Shown: positions 1-5,621 of the stretch, piece after piece
How positions within the stretch are numbered: the stretch's first letter is position 1
How the letters are laid out: every line of letters starts with the position of its first letter
NCBI GenBank assembly: GCA_023228875.1
Contig: JALOAG010000030.1
Coordinates: forward strand, 1-9,906
Source: Bacteroidia bacterium
Lineage (GTDB): Bacteria > Bacteroidota > Bacteroidia > NS11-12g > UBA955
Direction of reading: 5' to 3'
DNA: 9,906 nucleotides
The notes under the pieces: generated by a model
The model's input: the letters and a program-made list of their open reading frames with translations, nothing else
Databases searched by the model: none
What the model was told of the DNA's origin: nothing
Program-made: the position numbers and the translations under genes

Positions 1-136
1 TGTTTTGATTTTGTATTTCAGCTATTACTCCACTTCCACCACATTTATAACATTCAAACACATGGTACCTGTCAAATTCGTCATACTCTTGGATAACGCC
101 ACTTCCATTACAGTTTGGACATTCTCTATTTGTCAT
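1..136 (-). CDS. Partial small protein with two CxxCxGxG zinc motifs
   Basis: This gene runs off the left edge; 45 codons are visible. It carries two CxxCxGxG motifs, CPNCNGSG (Cys6, Cys9) and CYKCGGSG (Cys29, Cys32), spaced as in one zinc-binding unit of the DnaJ central domain. No J-domain is visible, so it is not a DnaJ chaperone. Stand-alone proteins of this type occur among short phage hypotheticals and may bind nucleic acid or protein, but no function can be assigned. The start follows an AAAGGAG ribosome site and its ATG overlaps the TGA of the YopX gene as ATGA, which suggests translational coupling. The C-terminus is unknown because the gene is cut. Confidence 0.75.
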   Translation of the reverse strand, partial: MTNRECPNCNGSGVIQEYDEFDRYHVFECYKCGGSGVIAEIQNQN

Positions 137-543
137 ACCTCGCTCCTTTCATGTACGTTGCCGATGACTTCCCATGTTTCAAGTCCTTCTTGTTGTAATG
201 TGTAATGTTCCCAATTTATTCTCTGAATTTCATCTAATGGTATTCTTCTGAACGCTCCGTTCTCATATCCCACATACCATCCCCAATAGCTATCCCAATG
301 CATCACATCCCCCTCATAAATCTCTACACCGTTCTTGTCGACAAGTCCTGTAAACTGCCCTATGGTTTCGGGGATTATTGCAATCGAATTTAATGCAATA
401 ATTTGACCACAAGGACGCGAAGAAGCGTGTTCATAAAAAGGAAAGATAAAACTCTGCGAACCTTCGCTATCCATTTTAATAAGATTGCCATATACCCACT
501 CGCCATTGTCTACACGCTTTCCCCTAAACTTAATCGTCCTCAT
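133..543 (-). CDS. YopX family phage protein
   Basis: This 136-residue protein matches the YopX family, named after a protein of Bacillus phage SPbeta. The N-terminus has the hallmark IKFRGKR followed by NGEWVYGNL. The middle has IIPETIGQFTGLVDKNG and then IYEGDVMHWD, the usual central signature of the family. Its role is unknown; the family is abundant in Firmicutes phages and prophages, usually among early or accessory small genes. I chose the ATG before RTIKFRG because family members start there and an AGGAG site lies upstream, although the frame stays open further 5'. The first 14 bases overlap the DUF3789-like gene, and the stop overlaps the start of the next gene, so the three are probably one transcript. 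Confidence 0.9.
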   Translation of the reverse strand: MRTIKFRGKRVDNGEWVYGNLIKMDSEGSQSFIFPFYEHASSRPCGQIIALNSIAIIPETIGQFTGLVDKNGVEIYEGDVMHWDSYWGWYVGYENGAFRRIPLDEIQRINWEHYTLQQEGLETWEVIGNVHERSEV

Positions 544-670
544 ACGGGTCTTCTCCTCTCCAATTTGTAGGTGGATTACCCTTACTTTCCGCAAGACAAA
601 CCATTACTGCTACTGTAACTGCTACTAATGCTCCGACAAATAGACTGATTACTAAAAATAACAAATTCAT
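530..670 (-). CDS. DUF3789-like single-pass membrane peptide
   Basis: This 46-residue protein is mostly one hydrophobic segment (about residues 2-26: LLFLVISLFVGALVAVTVAV) followed by MVCLAESKG and a polar, acidic tail. A short helix ending in a Met/Val-Cys-Leu motif before a charged tail resembles DUF3789 proteins, tiny membrane peptides common in Firmicutes phages; the match is from memory of the motif and is moderate. It should sit in the host inner membrane with the tail probably in the cytoplasm. The start is placed at the ATG behind GGGAGATAGGAG rather than an upstream in-frame ATG, because only this one has a ribosome site and gives a clean membrane segment. It overlaps YopX by 14 bases. 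Function unknown. Confidence 0.7.
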   Translation of the reverse strand: MNLLFLVISLFVGALVAVTVAVMVCLAESKGNPPTNWRGEDPYEDD

Positions 671-674
671 ACTC

Positions 675-1121
675 CTATCTCCCGTCCCATAGTTCACCAA
701 CATATGTAAGAGTATAAATACCTTTCCCATATTTCTTAATTTCTTCTATTTGATCTTCTGATATGAGTATTTCATTTCTCCCGACTTCAATATACTTATC
801 GTCTATCTCATTCCATACTGTGTTATGAGTTCCGTTCGTGTACTCATTAAATGTCACACTATAAATTCTCTTCTTCATTTTCCACCTCTCTATCAACTCT
901 TGATATTCATCTATTGGCTTTTCACCCACAATGTCTGTCCCTCTTTTCCCGCACATTCTGCATATCCATTTACATTGTGGAGGGTTACTGCATAGGATTT
1001 CATTACTATAAACTTTGTCATGATAATGGTATGTTATGCTCATTGGCTTAATACAAGCGGTAAATTTACAAAAGCCGGACAACATATCAAAATTTTCACA
1101 ACCAATACATTCTTGTTTCAT
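675..1121 (-). CDS. Cys-rich hypothetical phage protein, possible two-part fusion
   Basis: This 148-residue protein is not recognised. The first 57 residues hold eight cysteines (5, 8, 18, 23, 44, 50, 54, 57), enough for two zinc sites. The first four form C-x2-C-x9-C-x4-C ending in TAC, a pattern shared with the gene at 1636-1989. From residue 82 the character changes to a Cys-free, mixed alpha/beta-looking segment beginning MKKRIYSVTF. That Met sits behind a good ribosome site, so the C-terminal 67 residues may also be made as a separate protein, or the gene may be an in-frame fusion of two families. The main ATG overlaps the previous stop as ATGA, with its ribosome site inside the end of that gene. 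Confidence 0.7.
   Translation of the reverse strand: MKQECIGCENFDMLSGFCKFTACIKPMSITYHYHDKVYSNEILCSNPPQCKWICRMCGKRGTDIVGEKPIDEYQELIERWKMKKRIYSVTFNEYTNGTHNTVWNEIDDKYIEVGRNEILISEDQIEEIKKYGKGIYTLTYVGELWDGR
882..889 (-). promoter_or_regulatory. Internal ribosome site inside the Cys-rich gene
   Basis: AGAGGTGG on the minus strand lies three bases before an in-frame ATG at 878. It matches the ribosome sites used by real starts in this block (for example before 3124 and 2208) almost exactly. It suggests an internal start giving a 67-residue product from codon 82 of the gene at 675-1121. It could also be a relic of the gene fusion, or chance. Confidence 0.4.
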
Positions 1122-1330
1122 ACTCCCACCTCAAAACTGTACCCATCTAACTGTTCCACCTTCTTTTCCCTCTCCTGCTTTTCTTTGAGGGCAGTAATAA
1201 CAAGGTCATGATACTTATAGGTTTCGGGCACATCGTCAGGTATTTCACCTTTTGCGTTTTTGTATTTGATCATCGCATCCCAATAACGTTTTTCTCTCTT
1301 AAAACAATCTATCGCTTTTTGTATATCCAT
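1118..1330 (-). CDS. Small helical hypothetical phage protein
   Basis: This 70-residue, highly charged protein is not recognised. It looks mostly alpha-helical: an amphipathic N-terminus (MDIQKAIDCFKREKRYW) and a second helix DLVITALKEKQEREKKVEQL. The ITALKEKQ phrase is typical of short phage hypotheticals that carry an AI-x-AL-x-x-Q helix; the gene at 2490-2906 has a similar AITALQQ. I chose ATG rather than the GTG directly before it because the GAGGT ribosome site is better spaced from the ATG. The end of the gene (FEVGV) encodes the ribosome site of the next gene, and the stop overlaps that start as ATGA, so translation is probably coupled. Function unknown. Confidence 0.75.
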   Translation of the reverse strand: MDIQKAIDCFKREKRYWDAMIKYKNAKGEIPDDVPETYKYHDLVITALKEKQEREKKVEQLDGYSFEVGV

Positions 1331-1334
1331 CACT

Positions 1335-1625
1335 CTACCTCACTTTCCTTCCACAGTTTGGGCAAAAATTGTAAGGTGTATTGTACGCATCTACCGAACG
1401 TCCTGATTTATCCGTTACTGTTTTAACGGATTTGATGCCATAACTTTCAATTCCGTTGCAACAATGACACCCCTCTTGATTTTGGGAAAACTCAATCACA
1501 TCCTTAAGCCTGCGTATTTCTTGTAGGCAATCTTGTGCGACCAAATCCACCCTTGTTTCAAATGTACTATACTGTCTATTCTTGTTTTTCTCAATTACTC
1601 TTTCTAATTCACGTTCTATTTCCAT
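1335..1625 (-). CDS. Hypothetical phage protein with C-terminal zinc ribbon
   Basis: This 96-residue protein is not recognised as a named family. The first half is charged and probably helical (ERELERVIEKNKN, then a helix ending RRLKDVIEFSQNQ). The second half carries two Cys pairs, CHCC (Cys53/Cys56) and CPNC (Cys88/Cys91), about 32 residues apart, which should bind one zinc ion. The ending FCPNCGRKVR is almost the same as that of the gene at 2490-2906 (FCPNCGRKLR). Such endings recur in many short Clostridia-phage proteins. The start is the ATG eleven bases after GAGGTGA; the frame is open further upstream but that part is the shadow of the preceding gene. It stops four bases before the next start. 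Confidence 0.8.
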   Translation of the reverse strand: MEIERELERVIEKNKNRQYSTFETRVDLVAQDCLQEIRRLKDVIEFSQNQEGCHCCNGIESYGIKSVKTVTDKSGRSVDAYNTPYNFCPNCGRKVR

Positions 1626-1635
1626 ATCATTCACC

Positions 1636-1989
1636 TCAACTTTCCATATCGCCGTCATCAAAAAAATCAGTAATCTTATACTGCACGTTGCCTTGTGCAG
1701 ATAAAAATTCAAGAGCATTTTTAACGGCTTTTCTCTCAAATTCATGAGGAAAATCAGAATCTTTATTGAGATAAGCAAACAGCAAATCTGTGACAATAGT
1801 TATGTAATCTTCTCTTTCGGCAGAAATTATACAGTCCGAATTGTCTGAAAATACTATTTCCCCATCATTGGGATATACTGTTGTAATACTAACCATTTCT
1901 TCATATGAACAAGCCGTAAGCCGACACTCTTGAGTCGGATTGTATTTTCTACACGTTACGCATTTAGGGTATCTACCTGTTTGATACAT
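1636..1989 (-). CDS. Hypothetical phage protein with N-terminal Cys cluster
   Basis: This 117-residue protein is of unknown function. Residues 10-27 form a four-Cys knuckle, C-x2-C-x8-C-x4-C (CVTC then CRLTAC), close to the first cluster of the gene at 675-1121. The rest is acidic: a strand-rich middle (VSITTVYPNDGEIVFSDN) and a helical region around DYITIVTDLLFAYLNKD and RKAVKNALEFLS. The acidic tail ends DFFDDGDMES. The start follows AGGTGAAGT at good distance. The last codons and stop overlap the GAGGTGA ribosome site of the next gene, so the pair may be coupled. The shared Cys knuckle suggests a small zinc-binding module reused in neighbouring genes. Confidence 0.8.
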   Translation of the reverse strand: MYQTGRYPKCVTCRKYNPTQECRLTACSYEEMVSITTVYPNDGEIVFSDNSDCIISAEREDYITIVTDLLFAYLNKDSDFPHEFERKAVKNALEFLSAQGNVQYKITDFFDDGDMES

Positions 1990-2004
1990 ACTTCACCTGC
2001 TTTC

Positions 2005-2208
2005 TCAATAATTTCCGATAATCATAATGCCCTTAGCAAATCCCTTGCGGGTTGTGTTGATAGGTTGTACTGTTTTATCAGTTGCGTTTGTGTACCACTC
2101 TTTGAATTTTTCGACCGCTTCCCTTTTGCTGTCTGCTCTCACAATCGCTACATCGTCCGCATTATCGTGATTTGTTCCTTGACTATAATGTATAAAATAT
2201 TTGCTCAT
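2005..2208 (-). CDS. Small hypothetical phage protein
   Basis: This 67-residue protein is not recognised. It begins with a strand-like MSKYFIHYSQG, has an acidic loop (NHDNADD), a second strand VAIVRADS and a helix KREAVEKFKEWYTNA, ending with a short basic and hydrophobic tail (KGFAKGIMIIGNY). The order strand, strand, AxS-x-x-EA helix is common in small phage proteins thought to form compact alpha/beta folds, but no function follows from it. The ATG lies just after AGAGGTGAAGAT, nearly identical to the ribosome site of the gene upstream. No Cys or zinc motif is present, unlike several neighbours. Confidence 0.75.
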   Translation of the reverse strand: MSKYFIHYSQGTNHDNADDVAIVRADSKREAVEKFKEWYTNATDKTVQPINTTRKGFAKGIMIIGNY

Positions 2209-2221
2209 ATCTTCACCTCTT

Positions 2222-2485
2222 TCAATCGTTACAAATCGGACACTTGCTTTTTATGGGCGAATGTTCACAGAATTCATTGTTCTCTCCTCTATTTTTTGAA
2301 AATGTAACAACAGAAATGTCAGCCATACGAATCGTGATTAAATTATGCGTTGTTTGAAATGTGTAAAATCCCAAATTACTGTTTGTCCATGCTTGAAAAA
2401 ATGCTGAAAATTCGCTTTCTGTAAGTTCTACAACAAACGCATCATCAGAACCCTTTATCCAAAAGTAAACCTTAGTCTTATCCAT
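2222..2485 (-). CDS. Small hypothetical protein with C-terminal CxH/CxxC motif
   Basis: This 87-residue protein is not recognised. The N-terminal 65 residues look like a small beta-rich domain (KVYFWIKGSDDAFVVELTE, then NLITIRMADISVVTFSK) with one helix, SEFSAFFQAW. The last 15 residues carry C-x-H-x6-C-x2-C (Cys73, His75, Cys82, Cys85; CEHSPIKSKCPIC), a likely zinc knuckle added to the domain. The start is preceded by TTGAGGTGAAGAT, whose GGTGA overlaps the stop codon of the gene before. It shares its tight spacing and ribosome-site pattern with the surrounding small genes and is probably in the same operon. Function unknown. Confidence 0.75.
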   Translation of the reverse strand: MDKTKVYFWIKGSDDAFVVELTESEFSAFFQAWTNSNLGFYTFQTTHNLITIRMADISVVTFSKNRGENNEFCEHSPIKSKCPICND

Positions 2486-2489
2486 ATCT

Positions 2490-2906
2490 TCACCTCAACT
2501 TTCTTCCGCAGTTCGGGCAAAAGCTTGCCGTAATGGGTTTCAGCCACGTCTCGCACGTTTCATACTTCACAGACAGAAATCCTTTTTCATTTGAAAGTTC
2601 TTTACAGTATATGCAAGGCTCTGCCCTCATCTGTTGGAGTGCGGTGATGGCAATTGGAATTGCATTAGCCATATCTTCATCACGCCATATCCCAACCGAT
2701 GGGTCATGAATATTTTCGACATCCCAATCGTGCAAAATATCTATCGCCCTCTTTACATCTTCATCCGTCACAGACTGACGAGCGATTTCTTCATCAATGA
2801 GTTCAAGGATTCTATCTTCATATGTTGCAGGTAATTCTCTATCTTCCATAACCATTTTAAATTGATATGCATTTCCTCTTAGTTCTTTCAACTCTTCAGT
2901 CGTCAT
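2490..2906 (-). CDS. Hypothetical phage protein with C-terminal zinc ribbon
   Basis: This 138-residue protein has a largely helical, acidic N-terminal part (LKELRGNAYQFKM, EDRILELIDEEIARQ, VKRAIDILHDWD), an AIPIAITALQQM helix, and a C-terminal zinc-ribbon-like segment with Cys98/Cys101 (CIYC) and Cys130/Cys133 (CPNC). The final FCPNCGRKLR matches the end of the gene at 1335-1625, so the two share a terminal module. An AL-x-x-Q helix followed by EPCxYC and FCPNCG is a recurring architecture among uncharacterised phage proteins of Clostridia. I placed the start at the ATG after AAGGGGTGGGAAA; a longer form starting nine codons upstream would overlap the previous gene. The ATG overlaps the previous stop as ATGA. 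Confidence 0.8.
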   Translation of the reverse strand: MTTEELKELRGNAYQFKMVMEDRELPATYEDRILELIDEEIARQSVTDEDVKRAIDILHDWDVENIHDPSVGIWRDEDMANAIPIAITALQQMRAEPCIYCKELSNEKGFLSVKYETCETWLKPITASFCPNCGRKLR

Positions 2907-3124
2907 TTTCCCACCCCTTTCAAGTAAACACATATAACAGTTGTTGCGTGAGTTCTATACCCATTGACACTTGTTTTTATTTCTGGCCATATAGCACTTA
3001 CTTCTCTGTCTGCTATGCTCTCATGTTTTTTAGCATAAAAATTAAAACATATAACTCTGTCGTCTCGTGGGCTTAGAACTCTTATGTCTGTTTTTGCTAC
3101 TTTCCCTAATTCTCCGAGCGTCAT
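2903..3124 (-). CDS. Small hypothetical phage protein
   Basis: This 73-residue protein starts MTLGELGKVAKTDIRVL, a type of N-terminus (a short helix then a strand) seen in many short phage hypotheticals whose role is unknown. The middle (RVICFNFYAKKHESIADREVSAIWPEI) and a C-terminal strand TVICVYLKG suggest a small alpha/beta fold. The ATG lies behind AGAGGTGGAAGA, a strong site, so I prefer it to an in-frame ATG 24 codons upstream. The stop overlaps the start of the next gene as ATGA. No catalytic or metal motif is visible. Confidence 0.75.
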   Translation of the reverse strand: MTLGELGKVAKTDIRVLSPRDDRVICFNFYAKKHESIADREVSAIWPEIKTSVNGYRTHATTVICVYLKGVGK

Positions 3125-3137
3125 TCTTCCACCTCTT

Positions 3138-3383
3138 TCATAAATTAAATTTTTCAATATCTTTGCGGTTTTCGTTGTAAAGTTTTGATATTTCACGTCT
3201 TATACGCAAATAGCTATTTTGTATCTCATCATCCTCAAATCTAAATCCCCACCTGGTGCTACCGTCACCATCTATAAATACTTTAAAAGAAGTGCTATGT
3301 CCCACATTACCAAGAAACTCAATATAAGCAAGCATACAAACCAAGTTGTCAAAATTACCATTCCCCATTAATTCAATCTTCAC
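3138..3383 (-). CDS. Small hypothetical phage protein, GTG start
   Basis: This 81-residue protein is not assigned to a named family. It contains an N-terminal segment NGNFDNLVCMLAYIEFLGNVGHS, a strand-turn-strand KVFIDGDGSTRWGFRFE with an acidic DGDG turn, and a charged C-terminal helix (LRIRREISKLYNENRKDIEKF). The DGDG turn could bind a metal ion but this is only a possibility. Translation most likely starts at GTG: a perfect GGAGGT sits five bases upstream, while the first in-frame ATG (codon 6) has no ribosome site. The start overlaps the preceding gene by 11 bases. Confidence 0.75.
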   Translation of the reverse strand: MKIELMGNGNFDNLVCMLAYIEFLGNVGHSTSFKVFIDGDGSTRWGFRFEDDEIQNSYLRIRREISKLYNENRKDIEKFNL

Positions 3384-3813
3384 TTGATACCTCCAGTTCT
3401 CTCAACTCTTTAACTGACCATGCTCTGTCGTAACCTATGAACGGGAATAGTCCATTTGTAAGCTTTATATGTTCATCGTTCGGTTTCCCACAAAAATACC
3501 CAACACTTGTTTCTATCGGCTTACTTTGAAAAGCATACAAAATCATATTTCTTGCTATCCACCAATCCTCCGGCAAGTAATTCACCAAATGCCATTCCCT
3601 CTTGCTCAACTTCGGTGCTTCTTCAAACTCAATATCAAAGCCAAATAGTTTTAGAATTGCAAGGATTTTATCTTTCGGGGTTGTATCAAAATAAATTTCA
3701 ACAACATCTCTGCATTTTGTAATTGTCTGTACTGCAATAAAGCCGCAATACTTGCCAACCCGATATTTGCCATTCTTTAAATCATCCAATTCTTCCCATT
3801 TATTTATCTTCAT
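3373..3813 (-). CDS. Hypothetical phage protein, paralogue A of a tandem pair
   Basis: This 146-residue protein is closely related over its C-terminal two thirds to the product of 4131-4607. Shared blocks include LAILKLFGFDIEFEE, PKLSK-x-EWH, WWIAR, AFQS-x-PI, GY-x-CG, LFPFI and the ending DRAWSVKELRELEV. The overall pattern (GFDIEFEE, a conserved EWH, W-IAR, then a C-terminal WS-x-EL helix) recurs in phage hypotheticals of Lachnospiraceae-type hosts; the function is unknown. The N-terminus (MKINKWEELDDLKNGKYRVG) is a small, probably beta-rich segment and is shorter than in the paralogue. The start lies after AGGAGAACAAA. Two small genes separate the two copies. Confidence 0.85.
   Translation of the reverse strand: MKINKWEELDDLKNGKYRVGKYCGFIAVQTITKCRDVVEIYFDTTPKDKILAILKLFGFDIEFEEAPKLSKREWHLVNYLPEDWWIARNMILYAFQSKPIETSVGYFCGKPNDEHIKLTNGLFPFIGYDRAWSVKELRELEVSSED
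3389..3394 (-). promoter_or_regulatory. Consensus ribosome site fixing a GTG start
   Basis: GGAGGT on the minus strand, five bases before GTG at 3383, is a full match to the anti-Shine-Dalgarno core. It lies inside the 3' end of the preceding gene, near its ELEV codons, and decides the non-ATG start of the gene at 3138-3383. Confidence 0.75.
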
Positions 3814-3838
3814 TTTGTTCTCCTATAAAACGTTGCTT

Positions 3839-4045
3839 TTATTCTGCGGTTTCCGAAATATCGTCTTCGAGTTTAACCATTATATTAACCAACCTATCTT
3901 GACAATCTCTAAACATCCATTGGTTCATATCTTCGCTAATTCCTTGTATTTCAATTCTTATAATATTTAACACTTGATTGACCGTAGTTGGGTTAAAATT
4001 TCTGGCTTCAATATATTTTTTATAATTGTCTATTTTGGTTTTCAT
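3839..4045 (-). CDS. Small helical hypothetical protein between paralogues
   Basis: This 68-residue protein is not recognised. It looks all-helical: KIDNYKKYIEARN, then TTVNQVLNIIRIEIQGI, then MNQWMFRDCQDRLVNIMVKLEDDI, with an acidic end. The ATG follows AAAGGAAAGGT at a longer spacing than usual and overlaps the stop of the 30-codon gene as ATGA, so its translation probably depends on that small gene. It lies between two related genes (3373-3813 and 4131-4607), which suggests that this short stretch was part of, or inserted into, a duplication. No motif points to a function. Confidence 0.7.
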   Translation of the reverse strand: MKTKIDNYKKYIEARNFNPTTVNQVLNIIRIEIQGISEDMNQWMFRDCQDRLVNIMVKLEDDISETAE

Positions 4046-4134
4046 GTTAAAGTTACCTTTCCTTTTGAGTATTCCATATATCCATATTTTTCCTGAATTT
4101 TAAACTTTTCTATTGCATCAATTATTATGCTCAT
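4042..4134 (-). CDS. 30-residue small protein, coupled on both sides
   Basis: This very short gene starts MSIIIDAIEKFKIQEKYGYM and ends in KVTLT (30 residues). Support comes from its setting: a perfect GGAGGT lies six bases upstream of the ATG, the ATG overlaps the stop of the preceding gene as ATGA, and its own stop overlaps the next start as ATGA. It fills exactly the gap between the two genes. The peptide has an amphipathic helix followed by a short strand-like tail and resembles no family I know. It may act as a small protein or only carry ribosomes into the next gene. Confidence 0.65.
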   Translation of the reverse strand: MSIIIDAIEKFKIQEKYGYMEYSKGKVTLT

Positions 4135-4607
4135 TCTTCTACCTCCAACTCCCTCAACTCTTTTACGCTCCACGCTCTGTCGGGTGTTATGAAAGGGAAT
4201 AGGTCGTTTGGAAGCTTTATATAATCATCGTTCGCTCGCCCACAGACATAGCCAGTTTCTCTTTTTATCGGTTCAGATTGAAACGCAAATAAAAACATAT
4301 CCCTAGCTATCCACCAATTATCTGAAAGCCAATTAACCCCATGCCATTCCTTCTTGCTCAACTTCGGTGTTTCTTCAAACTCTATATCAAAACCAAATAG
4401 TTTTAGAATTGCAAGTGTTTTGTCTTTTCCGACCACATACAAATCTATGGAAACTATTTCTCTACTCCAATCGTCAATTGGTGCTCGTATTCTAAGAGAA
4501 TTACCTAATACCAAAATCTGAAAGTCTTTGTTGTATTTACAATCTAATTCATCCCAACTCTTTATTTTATGTTTGCCATCCAACTCTATCCACTTACTTA
4601 TCTTCAT
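4131..4607 (-). CDS. Hypothetical phage protein, paralogue B of a tandem pair
   Basis: This 158-residue protein is the longer paralogue of the product of 3373-3813. From residue about 80 both carry LAILKLFGFDIEFEE, PKLSK-x-EWH, WWIAR, AFQS-x-PI, GY-x-CG, LFPFI and DRAWSVKELRELEV. Its N-terminus differs and holds a short internal repeat: KISKWIELDGK is followed at once by KIKSWDELDCK, as though the first ten codons had duplicated. The middle (QILVLGNSLRIRAPIDD) looks beta-rich. The family is common among uncharacterised phage proteins, and no catalytic residues are evident. It starts within the end of the glycosyltransferase gene (14-base overlap), so it is in the same transcript, and ends ATGA with the 30-codon gene. 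Confidence 0.85.
   Translation of the reverse strand: MKISKWIELDGKHKIKSWDELDCKYNKDFQILVLGNSLRIRAPIDDWSREIVSIDLYVVGKDKTLAILKLFGFDIEFEETPKLSKKEWHGVNWLSDNWWIARDMFLFAFQSEPIKRETGYVCGRANDDYIKLPNDLFPFITPDRAWSVKELRELEVEE
4141..4146 (-). promoter_or_regulatory. Ribosome site supporting the 30-codon gene
   Basis: GGAGGT on the minus strand is six bases before ATG at 4134 and sits in the codons for the C-terminal LEVEE of the preceding protein. A full consensus at ideal distance is the main reason to accept so short a gene. Confidence 0.7.
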
Positions 4608-5613
4608 TTTCCTCTTCCTTTCTAACTTCTTCCTTTATTCTTTCCATAAACTGAAAATATGTTTCCTTTGGTAATATACTACTTAATGTTTCCTTTTTAA
4701 CTTTAAAGGTCTCAATAATTAATCCATTAATAAAAGAAGAATCAAACATAATTTCAATATCTTGAAAAAGTTCTTTATAATATCTAACAACTTCTTTAAA
4801 ATTTTTTTCACTAAATTCTGGTTTTTTGCTATCTGCTTCCCAATAGAACAAATATAAATCACCCATTGTAGTAATTATTTCTTTATTCAATGCTTGGCGG
4901 GCGATGCCGCCTTTCACATATTTTTTTGCTCTATTAATAGCATAAATCATATTATCAATATAGCCACAAACATTATCACTAAAAACAAAATCAGGATTTA
5001 TTCTAGTGATTGAATTTTTGTTATCATGCCAATTATAAACAGTTGCATTAAACATTACCGGTCTTTCTTCTTCATTCTCTACAACTAAATTTATATATCT
5101 ATTAAAACCAACATCCTCATTTGCTCTACTATTATTAAATCTAACTTGATAAATTTCTAATTTTTCTCTACGATAAATTTTAGCAAATGCCCAAACAAAA
5201 TTTGGAGGAAATTGAGCGAACTTAAGTTCCTTATCTCTAACCTCTAAAAAATGTTCTGCAAACACACCTATTGTATTGGGGTATTTATTTATTTCTTGTA
5301 AAAGAGTTTCTAAAGCAAAGGCACCATCAAAACTATCGTCAGAATCTGCGAATACTATAAAAGGACAATTGGTACTATCTATCCCCAATTGTCTCGCCAC
5401 TCCTGGACCTCTATTTTCAGGCAAAGAAATCTCCCTTACACTCATATAATTAGAGAACAACTTAACTATTTCACTATAATTATCTCCACAATCATTCACT
5501 ATTGTAACTATAATATTGTCTATTATAGTTTGACACAATATAGAACCTAATAATCTCACTATTGTTTTGTGAGAATTATAAGCAGGAATTATTATATCTA
5601 TTAACTTATCCAT
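4594..5613 (-). CDS. Family 2 glycosyltransferase (GT-A fold)
   Basis: This 339-residue protein is a GT2-type glycosyltransferase that would transfer a sugar from a nucleotide-sugar donor. The GT-A domain is clear: IIIPAYNSHKTI at residues 7-18, VNDCGDN at 39-45, the NRGPGVARQLGID helix at 67-79, and the metal-binding DxD as FADSDD (Asp90, Asp92). An acceptor-side motif NEDVGFN (Glu166-Asp167) gives the likely catalytic base, and YNWHDNKNSIT at 193-203 is the usual closing loop. The last 120 residues are helical and charged, with no membrane segment, so it is probably cytoplasmic. The acceptor is unknown: host wall polymer, phage DNA or virion are all possible. It starts after AAAGGAG and lies directly downstream of the candidate structured RNA. 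Its AT content is high. Confidence 0.9.
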   Translation of the reverse strand: MDKLIDIIIPAYNSHKTIVRLLGSILCQTIIDNIIVTIVNDCGDNYSEIVKLFSNYMSVREISLPENRGPGVARQLGIDSTNCPFIVFADSDDSFDGAFALETLLQEINKYPNTIGVFAEHFLEVRDKELKFAQFPPNFVWAFAKIYRREKLEIYQVRFNNSRANEDVGFNRYINLVVENEEERPVMFNATVYNWHDNKNSITRINPDFVFSDNVCGYIDNMIYAINRAKKYVKGGIARQALNKEIITTMGDLYLFYWEADSKKPEFSEKNFKEVVRYYKELFQDIEIMFDSSFINGLIIETFKVKKETLSSILPKETYFQFMERIKEEVRKEEENEDK

Positions 5614-5621
5614 ATTACTCC

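Noticed and set aside
851..1211. Pair of short plus-strand open frames
   Set aside because: They are shadows of the Cys-rich and helical minus-strand genes and lack ribosome sites.
1930..2307. Plus-strand open frame of 125 codons
   Set aside because: It runs opposite two well-supported minus-strand genes with good ribosome sites, has none of its own, and its Cys/Phe/Ser-rich product looks like an antisense shadow.
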